From Takakia lepidozioides (taxonomy: Eukaryota; Streptophyta; Takakiopsida; Takakiales; Takakiaceae), in contig CM060734.1 in NCBI GenBank assembly GCA_030704615.1, positions 4,588,001-4,652,000 on the forward strand: a stretch of DNA of 64,000 bases. The letters are read 5' to 3'. Every line of letters begins with the position of its first letter. The first letter of the stretch is position 1. Both the position numbers and the translations under genes were made by a program. The notes below the pieces were generated by a model. That model was not told the DNA's origin, made no database searches, and saw nothing but the letters and a program-made list of their open reading frames with translations. Positions 13,001 through 23,942 of the stretch are shown here, piece by piece.

Positions 13001-14100
13001 TGGAGCATCCGGTACATGCAAAGACATAACATTGGGTCTCGATATACCAAGAATGAAGCAATTCATGACACTTTGTAGGAAAAGCTCTGAATGCATGTGA
13101 GCATCTTGTGTTGGGATAGATGACAAGACTCTCCCACTCTGCTTCAGGGTCCCAAAATGCCTGAAGTTCTCGAAATTTACTCCCATCAAAGTGTTCCTCA
13201 ATCTTGTCGCGCAACACACAAGGGTCCTTTCCTAGCCACCTGTCTTCGTTTCTCCATGTAGTCAACAATTTGTGAACCTGCTTTTACATAGGGCTGCTAG
13301 CAAGGGGCCAATCGGCATGTATTCAAAGGCCAAAATGCTCTTCCTCATCTTTGAACAAGTAGGACACTTGTCAGAGCATACTGAGCAGTCTCGTATCTTG
13401 CACCAGGGGTACTGCATTCACAACGTACCATCTCTGAACCTTCGTACACATATTCTAAACTTGGTGGCATCAATTGAGGTGAATGTGGCACTTCCTTTGA
13501 TCCCGTGCACAATCTCCACCGTTGGGCTTCTACCAATCCAAGGGTTTTATAATATTTATGTAACTATTTCCACGAGTTAGGTGCAACAGATTCTGCTGCT
13601 AAATCTCCTTTCCATTCGGGGCCAGCACGTGAGTAGTCCACCCAAAGATAATCCACTGTGATCAATGTTCCCGTCTTCAAGGGTTTTGGGCTCCTCTTGC
13701 AGACATCCAAATAACTCGTGTAACATTTGATTCTACAATCTAATGGGAATATGAGCCTCATCCCACATCCTTTGCAGCTCCACTATGCGACATGTGATGG
13801 CCTCTTGCAAGGTCAATGCTTGGGGTCCACCAGATGTCGGTGGCTCAATTGAAGGAGGAGGGTTGAGTTCCATGGGTGCATCTAAACTCTCTTGCACTGT
13901 CAAGTCCTGGGGTCCACTTGATGTCGGTACCTCAATTGAGGAGGAAGGGCCGGGTGCATCTCTGTCATGCATGGGTGCAGTCGCAGGTTAAGGTTATCAT
14001 CCTCAGCCAAATGCCTATACACTATCTGTCTGGACTGCCAACACCCTCGGAAAATTGAGCAAGGACATGGCATCCGATTTCCCTGCTCCATAGTCAACAC
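10083..14100 (-). pseudogene. EnSpm/CACTA-related (TNP2/Plavaka-like) transposase, broken
   Basis: A chain of minus-strand frames reads as one large transposase. Near 14080 lies an N-terminal CPCSIFRGC zinc-finger-like start. Near 13370-13280 comes a CSVC...CPTC...RK cluster followed by FEYMPIGPLLAAL. From 12877 to 11993 lies the catalytic region, including HWDGFSTAKTS, a segment ending VAYAYPAG, then TGDHPAECK and GGYSCCRC. From 11325 to 10083 lies a C-terminal part with a BAH-like EYRVGDSVIV segment. The DG followed by a GD..AECK...CCRC layout is the pattern of TNP2-type CACTA and fungal Plavaka transposases. Frames shift near 13985 (about one base) and at several other points; some shifts may be introns. 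No CACT termini were found around it, so the element boundaries are unknown. Confidence 0.6.
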
Positions 14101-14202
14101 TTGATGTCAACACCTGATAACGTTCATGTAGAGGAAAGGTTCAATATTAGTCAACTTCTTAAGACCAGCTACCTCTAGATCCTTGGTAGTTGAGGTGGGG
14201 GC

Positions 14203-14970
14203 TGCTATTTCATGAGCTATGAGCCATGAGCGGCATGAGCCATGAGCAGAGTCGTAAGTGTCGAAAAAACCATGAGCATGATTTTTTTTTCAGAAATGAT
14301 TGTCCACGAGAATAGGGTTTAGGGTGTCACGGCCATAGGGGGACAAGGACCTTCCAATGAAGGAGGTTGGGCAATGTTTTTTAGAATTACATATTGAAAG
14401 GCAATGTTTTGCGAATGGTAGGGTGGTACTGCTCAGTACAATGGGCGCCCATTACAGCCTACCAGCCACTTCCAAAATCCACCCCCACTCCCAATCCGAA
14501 ACGATATGACAAATGATGCATTGTGAGAACGATGGATGCATAATAGAACAAAAATGAGGGCACAATGGGGTTTTTATTGATCCACATGAATTGCATTTCA
14601 AGCACGTCTACTGTGCTGATGGTGCAAACAAATCTATAGCCCTATGCCTTCTGAATACAAGTCACGTTGTCAACGGAACTTCGACTGCTCTGAAAACTAG
14701 CTCATGAGTCATCGGGCTCCTCCAGGTAAACTCGATTGCAGCCGTTGTACGGCCCCTGTTGATGTTCACCACAATGTCGTGCCCTTCAATCATACCACCA
14801 TCGAATATGGAAAGCTTCACTTTTTCGTCCTCCACACCTATGCGAATGTCCCCATACAATGGAGAAAAGGAGCGTAGTCCTTCAGGAGTATACGTCTCCC
14901 CGATGGAGTCCCCCGGGGGTTGTTATTTCATAAGCGATGAGCAGATGAGCCATGAGCCATGAGCAGAGTT
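14203..14970. repeat. ATGAGCC-type short tandem repeats at two sites
   Basis: Clusters of the heptamer ATGAGCC and variants occur at about 14203-14275 and again at 14928-14970, both introduced by TTATTTCAT-like sequence. The repeated flank may mark the ends of an inserted segment of about 700 bases. Confidence 0.5.
14662..14925 (-). CDS. Hypothetical exon or gene fragment
   Basis: An open frame of about 85 codons ends at a TGA at 14662. The peptide is protein-like, with YGDIRIGVEDEKVKLSIFDG, then IVVNINRGRT, and a terminal ELVFRAVEVPLTT. The frame is open upstream of its only ATG (14859), so it may be the last exon of a larger gene. It lies between two ATGAGCC repeat clusters, close to the transposase remnant. 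I recognise no family. Confidence 0.3.
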
Positions 14971-15159
14971 GTCGAACCTGCTCCAAAGCAAAATCCGAAG
15001 AGACGTTGTAGGCTCGGATCCAGTTCGGGATGTGTGCAAAGCTGATATGGCCACAAAATTATTCCTAAGGATAAATAATGCACGGTATTAGAAGGTGTAC
15101 CACCTATTTCCACGATGTACATATGGTACGAAACCTAACTGACGGCGGATGAAAACGAG

Positions 15160-18100
15160 AAGTCGGCACCGACTTTTGGTGCAGGGGGATTTGGGAAGTC
15201 TGTGCCAACTTCTCGAACTGAAGGTGATCCGGGGAAATGGAACCTAAAATCGGCTGGCAGAAGTCTGTGCCGATTTCTCCCAAAAAATGTTCGTGTGCTG
15301 TAAATAGGAAAATTGAAGTACGACCCGAAAGTCTGTGCTGACTAATGGAAAGCAATGAAATGACATATAATCGGAAAAGTCTGGTACTGTGAACACTGCT
15401 AAAAATGCACTTTTTCTGTAACATATTGAATTCTTGAAGACACTCAGTCCTACAAGAATATTTCCTCCATCCGGGGAATGGATGTGCACAGGAAATAAAC
15501 ACGAAAGAAACTTTTTAATTTACAAAAAAGTTGTACGGTAACAAGTTTAGGGAGTGCCATGACTGGTAGCGTTCCCATATTCCATCTCCACATTGTCCAC
15601 TGCTTTCTCGATGATTTCATATACATCATCATCGTCCTCTTTCTCTGTTGATGGATCAGAGCTCTCACTACCGAGCACTGCACTATATTCTACCAGATGT
15701 TGAACCTTTCTAAACCTTTTAACCGCTCGTGCCTCATCTGGCCACATTGGCCTCTTCGAAAATTCGGGGGACTCCTGCTGAGCTAGCCTTTCTGCCATCT
15801 TTGCTGCATACTTAGGAAGGCACAAGGTTTGGGTGGGGTAAAGAGAACAGCAGCTGCCTTTCGATGAAGCTCTGCCCTCTTCTCGGCAATCTGTGCCCTC
15901 CTCTTTTCCCTCTCCTGACGTGCAGTCACGGCGATAAGCTGGCATCGTTGGAGCTGGCCTCCTTCTGCAAATTGAGGGAATATCATCACTGCAGTACAAA
16001 ATGAAACCATGATCAGCCATGGCTCGTAAGGAGAGCAAAGAAGAATTGACAAATCTGCGCAGACTATCCATTTTTTTTTAAATGAACGAGAGGAACAGCA
16101 AACTTACTCACTCCAGTACATGGACATGCACAGCTTGGTCACCAGATTCCCTGAAGCAATCATCCGGTGTCAAGTCCATTGCGGCCACGGGATCAGGGGT
16201 AGCATGCATCTCACATTGCAGGCCCACGAGTTTCTCTCTTACAAACTCTCCATCGTCTTCCAAGGCCAGTAAGTGGCGACCACAAACCCCGTGCAGCCAC
16301 CATGGAAGCGCCACAGTTTGCAGTGAGGTCAACAATCTTGCCACCAACGTCAGTCAGCATCTCCATAAAAGTCTGTAGGAACATTGGACTTTTTTCTCTG
16401 GCGCCTCTGTACCAGGTCCCATCAGGTCTTGTGTACAACCTTTCTTTGCTGACGAAATTCCGCACAATGTCGGTGTCCACCGGATTGAAGTCCGAATCAA
16501 GTTTCTTGGCATCCCGGCCAAGTTCGCAGGCGTATGTCGGGCTCTTCAACAGCAAAAAAGCACAGAACACCGTAGTCTGCACATGAAACCCAATTACCTC
16601 AGCACACACTAGTAAGTCTGTGCAGACTTCCCACAGTGTTCTGGGAAGTATGTACCGACTTCCCTTGAAGTAGACCTGGACTCCGACCAAAATGAAACTA
16701 CTCACCATAACTCACTTTGCTATTAATAAACCAGTATTGGATGTGGAAACAGCAAGGATGCACTACTCTCTTCCATTAAAACAGGGCTGTGTGTGTGAGA
16801 AGTCTGTGTAGACTTCCCACAGAATAGGAAGTGATCAAATCTGCATTTAGGCATTTGGGAAGTTTGTGCCGACTTCCCATATTCAAAGGGAATGGAACAT
16901 GAAAAACGACAGAACGAGGTGGTGTTTTGGGCTACCTGTGGCTGCTGCTCGTCGCCTGTCAATAGCGGGAGAGCATTCATGCAGGTCCACTTCCTCTTCA
17001 CAAAACGGAAGGGCGCATTGCTCACTATCCGTCGAAGCTCCATCTCCGTCCTGCCGTCACCTTTGTAGAAAATGAGGAGTCTTCCCACATCATCCGTTAT
17101 TGCATTTGCCAGCGTTATGGCATAGCTGATGTGCAAAAGCTTCCGCACATTCCAATCAGGCACAACACCCTCTGCCCCGCAATTATGCACCATCTGCCCA
17201 TCTGGGATATCCATCAAGACGAGGTCAGCACCTTCTTTCATGGACGACTCGGAAACTCCCGCCCACACAGGTTCCCTCCTCTTCTTGTGACGTTCAATGA
17301 ACGCATCCACCATTGCCCTCTCCGCTGGCCACCTCTTTGTCGTGGATTTGTTTGCCAGCCACTGCTCAACAAGTGCAAAGCTGTCGCAGTGCATGCATGT
17401 CACCTCACAAGTCGGCACCGACTTCTGCAGTGGTCGCGCCTCAAACAAGGAATGTTGTATGGCCAGGGGCAAGGCCGTTGACTTCGGTACTCTAGAACCA
17501 GTACCACCTTGCGCAAAAACCAGACTCCGGCTGGGCCCACGACGTGCGTTTGCTAGGTCCATGCCACCCAGATGCTCGGTGATGCCCGTTCTGCCATGCT
17601 CTTGAACCTGTTCGGCTTCCACCAACTGCACGTCGTCTGTTTCATCCGCCCCCTCCTGGCTTTTCTCCCTATGGGCATTGGCCTGTTTGGCAGGAGATGA
17701 CTGCTCACCGACTCTTGTGCCTTTTTGGGCTTCTGCTTCCTGGTGCGGCCCTTTTTTGAAGCTGCCTCCGCTAGAAGGGCCTCAGTGGTGTGCTCTATAT
17801 GAGCGACTGTGGCATTGTGGGCTTCTGCCCTGGCGGTCTCGCTGGCGGGTTGTCCGGGTGGAGGTGGTATTTCTTCACCTGAAGCTAGCTTCTTGTATGC
17901 TTTTGCTTCTTCTACAGGGATGAACTTCGGTGGGCAGTCCAACCACCAATAACAATGCAAATGGGAGGACCGCACGTACTCTGTAATTTGCTTGGCATTG
18001 TACATAGTGCATTCAGCCCGTGTACTTGCCCACTGAGAAACCATCGCCGGAATAGCTTGAATGTGTTTGTTGGGCAGGAGGTAGAAGTTGATGTACCTGA

Positions 18101-19428
18101 AATCAGAAATCGCCATAGACTTTCGACATGGACCGCTACCTATCGGGAAATCTGTGCAGACTTCCCAACTACCACCTCTAAAAAAAAAACAGATGGTCTG
18201 CATTGTCATACCTGTAGACAAGTCGACGTGCAGGCTGCATCCCCCCTGGCTGCTCAAGGACACCCCAGCTCCTACGTGGGCCCTCCACCATCTCACAGTG
18301 GAAAAGCTCGTTCCAGTACTCGACCATGAAATGCTCAATCCACCTAAGCAATCCCTCATGTCCTCCATCTGACGCACCGCCAAAACCTTGCCCTTGATAA
18401 GAGAGCCCAGTTCCCTCTTCGCCTCTTGCATTTGCTGCAAACAACAAGGACTATCAACATGGCCCTCCAACATCCACAACACAATCACAGTACTAGCATT
18501 TAAATGCAAAGCCATTGCAAGTTTGTGCCGACTTCCAAAACTGCATATTAATGTGGTGAAGAACAGAATACCTGCCACCACCAAGTGGCCTTGTCCACCC
18601 AATCATTGAATTCCTTGTCCGTTGGCAAGACCGGGAAGATTTTCCTGTTGCCCGGCGGTAGATTCCATAATTTCAACCATCAAATCTTTGCATCCGCAGA
18701 AACGAGGCTAGTGGCGACCATCTGAAGTTTTTCAAGAGTCATCTCCGCTCTGTCCAAGGCACACAGCTTGTTGTAGTATGTGGTTATCTCGAAAATGAAC
18801 CCGTCACCAAGGGCTGGATCACAGATAGAACTGTACTTGGAAATCTTTGAATGCCATTTCATCCTACACAATGCCAGATTTGCATCAAGAGCCGATTCCA
18901 CAATCTCTGCATTCTCCGGGGTGTTGGAAAGGTGGGAATACTCCGCCAGTGTATCATCCGTTATCTCCCGAAATGACTCTTGTGCCATGAAGTCGACAAG
19001 GCCCTCCCATGTCAATGTCATCCAATTCGTGTCTCGTTTGTTGAGGCACTTCACATACACCTCCTCAGACAATGAATTCTTGTACTGCGACTGGAGTTGT
19101 TGCACATTGCTGGAAATAGTAAAGCTTGTGTGCCAGGTCTGACTTCACATTGCCCTCTTCTGTCACGCTGCATATCAACAATGGAGTAAGCACAGGGACA
19201 ACAGGGTGGAGAAATGGGTAGTCGGCACAGAATACTCACTCCCATGCCAGACCACGTCTTGGGTAGTCGGCACAGACTACCCGAGCACGGACTCCACGCA
19301 TGAAACAATGTTGAAACACCAAGAAACAGCATAAAGCGTCATACAATATGAAACAGAGTGAAACAACATAAGTCGGCACAGACTTGTGAGCACACTCAAT
19401 GGCCCTGGGAAATCGGCACAGACTCTCC
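15160..19428. repeat. Dispersed ~22-bp palindrome, family A (15 copies)
   Basis: The consensus is arm GGGAAGTCGG, a two-base centre CA or TG, and arm CCGACTTCCC. Copies start near 15160, 15193, 15259, 15327, 16612, 16643, 16797, 16857, 17409, 18145, 18517, 19215, 19261, 19368 and 19407. Many carry TGTGCC or TGTGCA in the middle, as expected from CpG decay. Most lie in introns or flanks of copy A; the one at 17409 lies inside a coding frame. At 19261 both arms changed together (GGGTAGTC with GACTACCC). Confidence 0.8.
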
Positions 19429-20100
19429 GTATCCTGCAGTCGGAGTAATGGCCAGGAAATGTTTGCTCATGTTGGCAGACCTATACATGACTGCAAACAG
19501 AAACAATGCTCATATGAGCAGACTACGAAGAAACGTGAGCAAACTTACATGTTCATGCGATTCATGGCCCTTCTGACCAAGGCGACGTCCTCTTGTTTCA
19601 CATCCAGAATCTTGGCATTCACTGCATAGTGCCATTCGGGGTCGTCCGCATGCTGCTCTGTTATGACCTCCATCCACGCCAAGTAGCGGTGGTTTCCGTC
19701 ATAGATGTAGAGCCATTTGTTGCTTAAAAACTCCCAGATGGTGCTCCCCGGGATAGAGAAGTTGAAGCTGTTTTTCGAGGGAGATGGGTACAACGACGCC
19801 CTTACGTCCTTTTTGCACAAGGGAACACGGGGAGGATGGCCTTTTCGGAAAAGATGCGAAATGGAGCTGTAAGTGTGGTTAAGGGCGCTGACTCTCCACG
19901 TCTTCAGGGCTCTCTGCCGTCTCTCTGCAGTGAGCACTACATCCACGCCAGGTGCCGCTGGACCCCTTCCATGGTGACCCCTCATCGAGCTACCTACTCC
20001 AGGCGACGAGCGGTTTGATACCGACATGGGAGACCTCGCATGTCGCGACCCTTTGCCTTGAGGGCAGGGGGTTGGGACGTAGAGGGGCTGCCCCTGTGGT
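15547..20100 (-). pseudogene. ParB-like plus beta-class DNA-methyltransferase-like protein, copy A (frameshifted)
   Basis: Exons read right to left. About 19740-19550 encodes a ParB-type IYDGNHRYLAW motif. About 19105-18680 encodes an unnamed helical region. About 18660-18570 ends NDWVDKATWWWQ at a GT donor. An exon at about 18440-18215 shifts frame. The exon from 18096 to 16937 contains VEEAKAYKK, a charged linker, then DLVLMDIPDG where amino-methyltransferase motif IV (DPPY-like) would sit. The exon from 16577 to 16112 has REKSPMFLQTF, then motif I-like VDLTANCGAS, and GRHLLALEDD one base out of frame near 16284. The tail exon at about 15988-15547 is acidic. Motif IV before motif I is the beta-class order. 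A second frameshift lies near 17650. With DIPD instead of DPPY and broken frames, activity is unlikely. The start is uncertain. Copies B and C share the intron after the WTC segment or the GRH-like motif. Confidence 0.6.
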
Positions 20101-20169
20101 GGGGGCGGTGGCAGCAATAGGTACGGGGGGGCTGAAGCACCCTTGAGTGCCCAAGGCACTCAAGAGGCG

Positions 20170-20765
20170 GTGGCACTCACTAGGTGGAGCCCCGCACACC
20201 GGGTTGCGGTGGGGGTGGCTCCACAAGGGGTGGTGGTAGCTTAGTGGGACTTAGTGGGGGTGGCATAGGACTCACCATGGGGCGGAGACCTTTGTGGTGG
20301 GAGTTGTGGGGAGTCTTGGGACTCACCACGGTCCAATGGGGCCGTGGTGGGTGGGCCAAGACTCACCACGACTCATCACCGGGAATCGAAGGTCTTCGTG
20401 GTGGTTTGCCATAAAATGGCATGGTTGTTTGTGAAACCCCCGCGGACAGTCACAGAAGTATATATAGGGAGTAGTAACCCCGAGAACGGTGCAAGCCCGT
20501 TGGTGACCAAAAACTAGTGAGTAAGCGAGCGAGCCGGAAAGCGACCAAGGAGTGGGGAGCTATTCCGGACTGCCATCTACCAAAGGGAATTTCCACTAGG
20601 CCCAAATTGGTGGAGGGTCTGTTGGGGAAAAAAGGGGGACCGTTATGTCTCGGTGAGCAGCCGAAGCTCCGAGTTGGCCCGGCGGCCAGGTTGGGAGTTA
20701 GGCGCGCGCATCAAAGCGAGTAACTATGACTTGAAGGGGAGCTTACCGAAGTGAGGTGCGCGACA
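20170..20765 (+). repeat. 5' LTR of G1
   Basis: Ends in GCGCGACA just before the primer site. The 3' 450 bases match positions 1-515. A G-rich stretch precedes the conserved part, and I could not fix the 5' TG. Confidence 0.65.
20459..20466 (+). promoter_or_regulatory. LTR TATA box
   Basis: TATATATA followed by GGGAGTAG, about 300 bases before the LTR end, is the natural candidate for the U3 promoter. The related LTR at the window start has lost it. Confidence 0.5.
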
Positions 20766-20767
20766 CT

Positions 20768-20779
20768 TGGTATCAGAGC
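20768..20779 (+). other. Primer-binding site, initiator tRNA-Met
   Basis: TGGTATCAGAGC is the complement of the 3' end of plant initiator tRNA-Met and lies two bases after the LTR CA end, the standard position. Confidence 0.9.
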
Positions 20780-20820
20780 TTAGAGTTTAGTACGCGATCG
20801 TCCTTGGGATCGGCCTCATC

Positions 20821-22020
20821 ATGGGGTCGGGCAAGCCAAAGCGAAAGCGGAACAGCCCGAAAGATGATGATCCCGGTGAGCCCGATGGGGGCGACGCGGC
20901 CATTTGAGGAAGCGATGCATGCTTTTGAAAATGAGGCCTCTCAAGAACGGGAGGAATCTGAGGAATCGGAGCCCGAGAAATCCCTGAGAGCTCCGACAGA
21001 CCAACAGATGTCTCCCATGCCAACAGCCTTTTGGGAAGGGTTGTTGGCGCAGTTTGGCGGGACGTTGAAAGACGTGTTGAAGGCGGCTAATGCCACTTCC
21101 ACTAAGGCAAAGTTTAAGGTGAAGCCTAAGGAACCCGACACCTTCGAGGGCGTCCGAAATCGGAAGGCACTCAACACCTGGCTCTTGGAGCTAGAGCAGT
21201 ACTTCCAGGCGGCCAAGTTGAGTGACGAGGATCGGGTGAAAGTGGCTCCCACCTATTTGAGGGGCTATGCTCAACAATGGTGGCAGAAACGCCTTCACGA
21301 CCGAGGTCCAAACCCGGAAACCTTGAACTGGAGTGGGTTCAAGGAACTGATGAAGAGACAGTTTGTGCCCCTCAACGCGTCCTGGCTCGCCCGGGACAAG
21401 ATGAGGAATTTGAAGCAAACGGATAACATTCGGGGATATGTTCAGGCTTTCAATGTGCTGTTGCTCGAAGTCGCGGACATGGCAGAACCAGAAATGGTCT
21501 CCAACTGGCCCCATGGGCCAGACGGAAGTTGGAGAAGAAGCCACCTAAGACTTTGAACGAGGCAATTGAGAGGGCTGAATGTTTCTCGGATGTCCCTAGG
21601 GGCGAAAGACAAGGCCGTACGGAGCTGAACCACAAGAAAACTCGGCGGGAGGGTGACTCTTTCCGATCGGAAAAGAAGTGGGATAGGCCACGCGACGACA
21701 ACGACACATGGAAATCAAAGGGACGGCCTTCACATGTCAAGGCGGCACCCGGTGCTCTGAAAGGAAAATCAGGTGCGACGGCTTATGGCGGGCAGAAGGC
21801 GACCTTCGATGGAGTGTGCATTAATTGCGGGGAACCCGGGCATATGGCAAAAAAGTGCGCGAAACCCCGACAATTGAACATGACTCGGGCAACCAAGGAG
21901 TTGTCCGAGGATTCCATTAGCCGCTTGGTGGAGGCAGTGGTCGCAAAGACTTGCAAGGTAGGCAACTACTCTTGTAAGTTGTATCAGGAAACTGGCGTCT
22001 TGCGTAAAGGGAGCAGTTAA
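20821..22020 (+). pseudogene. gag polyprotein of G1 (frameshifted)
   Basis: The likely start is ATG at 20821 (MGSGKPKRKRN...), but this frame stops near 20905 and continues one frame over (RPFEEAMHAFENEASQ). The retrotransposon gag core follows (DTFEGVRNRKALNTWLLELE; YLRGYAQQWWQ). The frame breaks again near 21505, where 13 bases present in the sister fragment at 54.6 kb are deleted. The last part has a CCHC knuckle (CINCGEPGHMAKKC) at about 21819-21860. It would package element RNA. Two frame breaks mean it is no longer functional. Confidence 0.8.
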
Positions 22021-22448
22021 TGTTTGTGAGTGGGATAATCTCCGGAACTAACGTGTCGTTGTTGGTGGACACAGGAGCGTCGCACTCTTTCATGACGCCG
22101 GCAATGACACGGAAGCTGGGACTCCCGACAAGTGATGTGGGGGCCTCTATTGAGGTGCGTTCTGCTAAAAGAGAACCACAATTGGCGACGAGGTTGGCGT
22201 TCGATGTTCCTCTTCAGCTCGGGAGTTGGGAGGGACGTGGGAACTTCACCATTTGCGAGATCGATGGAGTGGATCTCATTTTGGGGATGACCTTTTTGAG
22301 CAAATCCGGAGCGGTCATAGATGGCCGCAAGAGAGTAGTCACGCTACCGTGTGGGAATGGTGGCGAAGTTTTACGAGTGTCGAAAACGCCCAACCCCGTG
22401 GGAGGGCGAATAAACATTCTGTCAGCAAGGGAGTGGGCCGTGGAGTAA
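22020..22448 (+). CDS. Retroviral-type aspartic protease region of G1
   Basis: Open frame of 142 codons. The active-site signature LLVDTGASHSFM is intact, followed downstream by DLILGMTFLSKSGAVID, the usual flap and ILG segment. It would cleave the Gag-Pol precursor. It starts at the gag stop in another frame, so in a live element it would be reached by frameshifting or fusion. Confidence 0.8.
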   Translation: MFVSGIISGTNVSLLVDTGASHSFMTPAMTRKLGLPTSDVGASIEVRSAKREPQLATRLAFDVPLQLGSWEGRGNFTICEIDGVDLILGMTFLSKSGAVIDGRKRVVTLPCGNGGEVLRVSKTPNPVGGRINILSAREWAVE

Positions 22449-22466
22449 TCACACGAGTCCCAATTT

Positions 22467-23212
22467 TTGCTTTACGTAAGACAAGTGAAGGGAGAAGGCG
22501 ATGGGGAGCCGAGCCTAGATTGGATCAAGGGGATTTTGGAGAAATACCAAGATGTGATGCCGGAGGATTTACCAAGCGGCTTGCCACCGCGAAGGGGAGT
22601 TGACCACAAGATTGAGGTGATACTGGGATCGGAGCCACCTGCCAAGGCGCCCTACCGGTTGAGCCACAGAGAGTTGGTCGAGCTGAAGACTCAGCTCAAG
22701 GATCTAATGTCAAAGGGGTACATCCGGCCGAGTAAGTCACCTTACGGAGCCCCGGTGCTATTCGCAGACAAGAAGGATGGGACGTTACGGATGTGTGTCG
22801 ACTACAGGGCTCTGAATAAGGTGACTATCAAGAACCGGTACCCTTTGCCAAGAATCGACGACCTCTTCGATCGGTTGGCAGGAGCAAAGTATTTCAGCCG
22901 CATCGATTTGCGCTCCGGCAACCATCAAATCCGAGTGGCGGAAGGAGATGAGGAGAAAACCGCGTGCAGGACAAGATATGGTTCGTATGAGTTCTTGGTG
23001 ATGCCTTTTGGACTCACCAACGCACCCGCAACCTTTAGCACGCTGATGAATAGCCTTTTCCAAGAGTGGTTAGATGACTTCGTGATCGTGTACATCGACG
23101 ACATCTTGGTATACTCGAAAACAAAGGAGAAGCACCTGGAGCACCTCAAAAGGGTGTTCCAGAAATTGCGGGAAGGGAAGCTGTATGCCAAAGCTTCAAA
23201 GTGCCATAGAAA
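22467..23212 (+). pseudogene. Reverse transcriptase of G1, truncated
   Basis: A continuous frame with Ty3/gypsy RT landmarks: a region ending [13 protein letters not shown], then [61 protein letters not shown] and the catalytic YIDDILVYS. After [10 protein letters not shown] the sequence switches to unrelated RKKPDHP, so the thumb, RNase H and integrase are lost. The last 25 or so codons of the open frame are read-through into flanking DNA. Confidence 0.9.
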
Positions 23213-23930
23213 GAAGCCAGATCACCCAGTCCCATCCAAATCTAATCCTAAACTAGCTGTTAGAATAAGACACCATATAATAAAGCCGTAAGCTCTTGCC
23301 AGTTCATCCTCATGCACAAAGCGTAAGTTCATCCATACTACATCATGGTTCCATCCATCCCTAAATCATCCGGAGTGCATCCTCCCTCCATCCATCCATC
23401 CAAGTCGAGAAAACATTTGAGGAAGAATCCCAGCTCCACATGGAACGGAGCCCAAAAATCATATTAAAAGATTCATATACCTAGTAGGATTCATACACCT
23501 AGATTTCATATACCTAGTATGGGCAGCTAACCTAGATTTGCTGAACATAGTAACCGCATGGATGTTCAAAAAAATAAACTGGCGCCTTATCCACATATGA
23601 GCAATCCATCCAGAAGATGAATCTCATCTGCCTTCAAAGTTGTCATTCATAGAGATGTTCATCGAGAGTTATTTTGAATCAGAAATCATCCCATGGATGA
23701 AGATACGTTCATCCGTGACGGCGGCGTTTCTCAGTAGCAACCTTCAGGACCCGAGGGGGGTGGAAGCCTGAAGGGCTGGCAGATTCCAAGCCCACAATTC
23801 TTTGAAAACCTAAGCAGCATTTCAAATGCCCTGCGTTTTGCAGGATGCGGGCGGTGGAGGAGTGGTGTCTGGCAGAGATGGCGATCGGACCAGACCCACC
23901 TCCTGAGAGAATGGCACCCTAGGTCAGGTG
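23213..23930. other. Sequence between gypsy break and DnaJ gene
   Basis: Holds CATC and ATCC microsatellite-like runs (about 23340-23402), three copies of a TTCATA-ACCTAG motif (23470-23520) and a possible splice acceptor (TTTTGCAG at about 23842). It presumably contains the promoter and 5' leader of the downstream gene, but I see no clear TATA box. Confidence 0.4.
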
Positions 23931-23942
23931 CGAAAGCTATCC

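Larger units (their letters stand above)
20170..23212 (+). mobile_element. Truncated Ty3/gypsy retrotransposon (family G1)
   Basis: Order: 5' LTR, tRNA-Met primer site, gag with zinc knuckle, aspartic protease, reverse transcriptase. The element stops inside RT at about 23205-23212, where the reading jumps to unrelated CATC-rich sequence. RNase H, integrase and the 3' LTR are missing. Protease before RT is compatible with Ty3/gypsy; integrase position cannot be checked here. The left LTR limit is approximate. Confidence 0.85.

Noticed and set aside
13272-13580. Plus-strand 102-codon gene
   Set aside because: It is antisense to the zinc-finger part of the transposase, whose CSVC...CPTC reading is on the minus strand.
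15547-20100. Active bacterial-type restriction-modification gene
   Set aside because: Introns, frameshifts, no DPPY motif and no endonuclease partner; at most a domesticated or selfish descendant.
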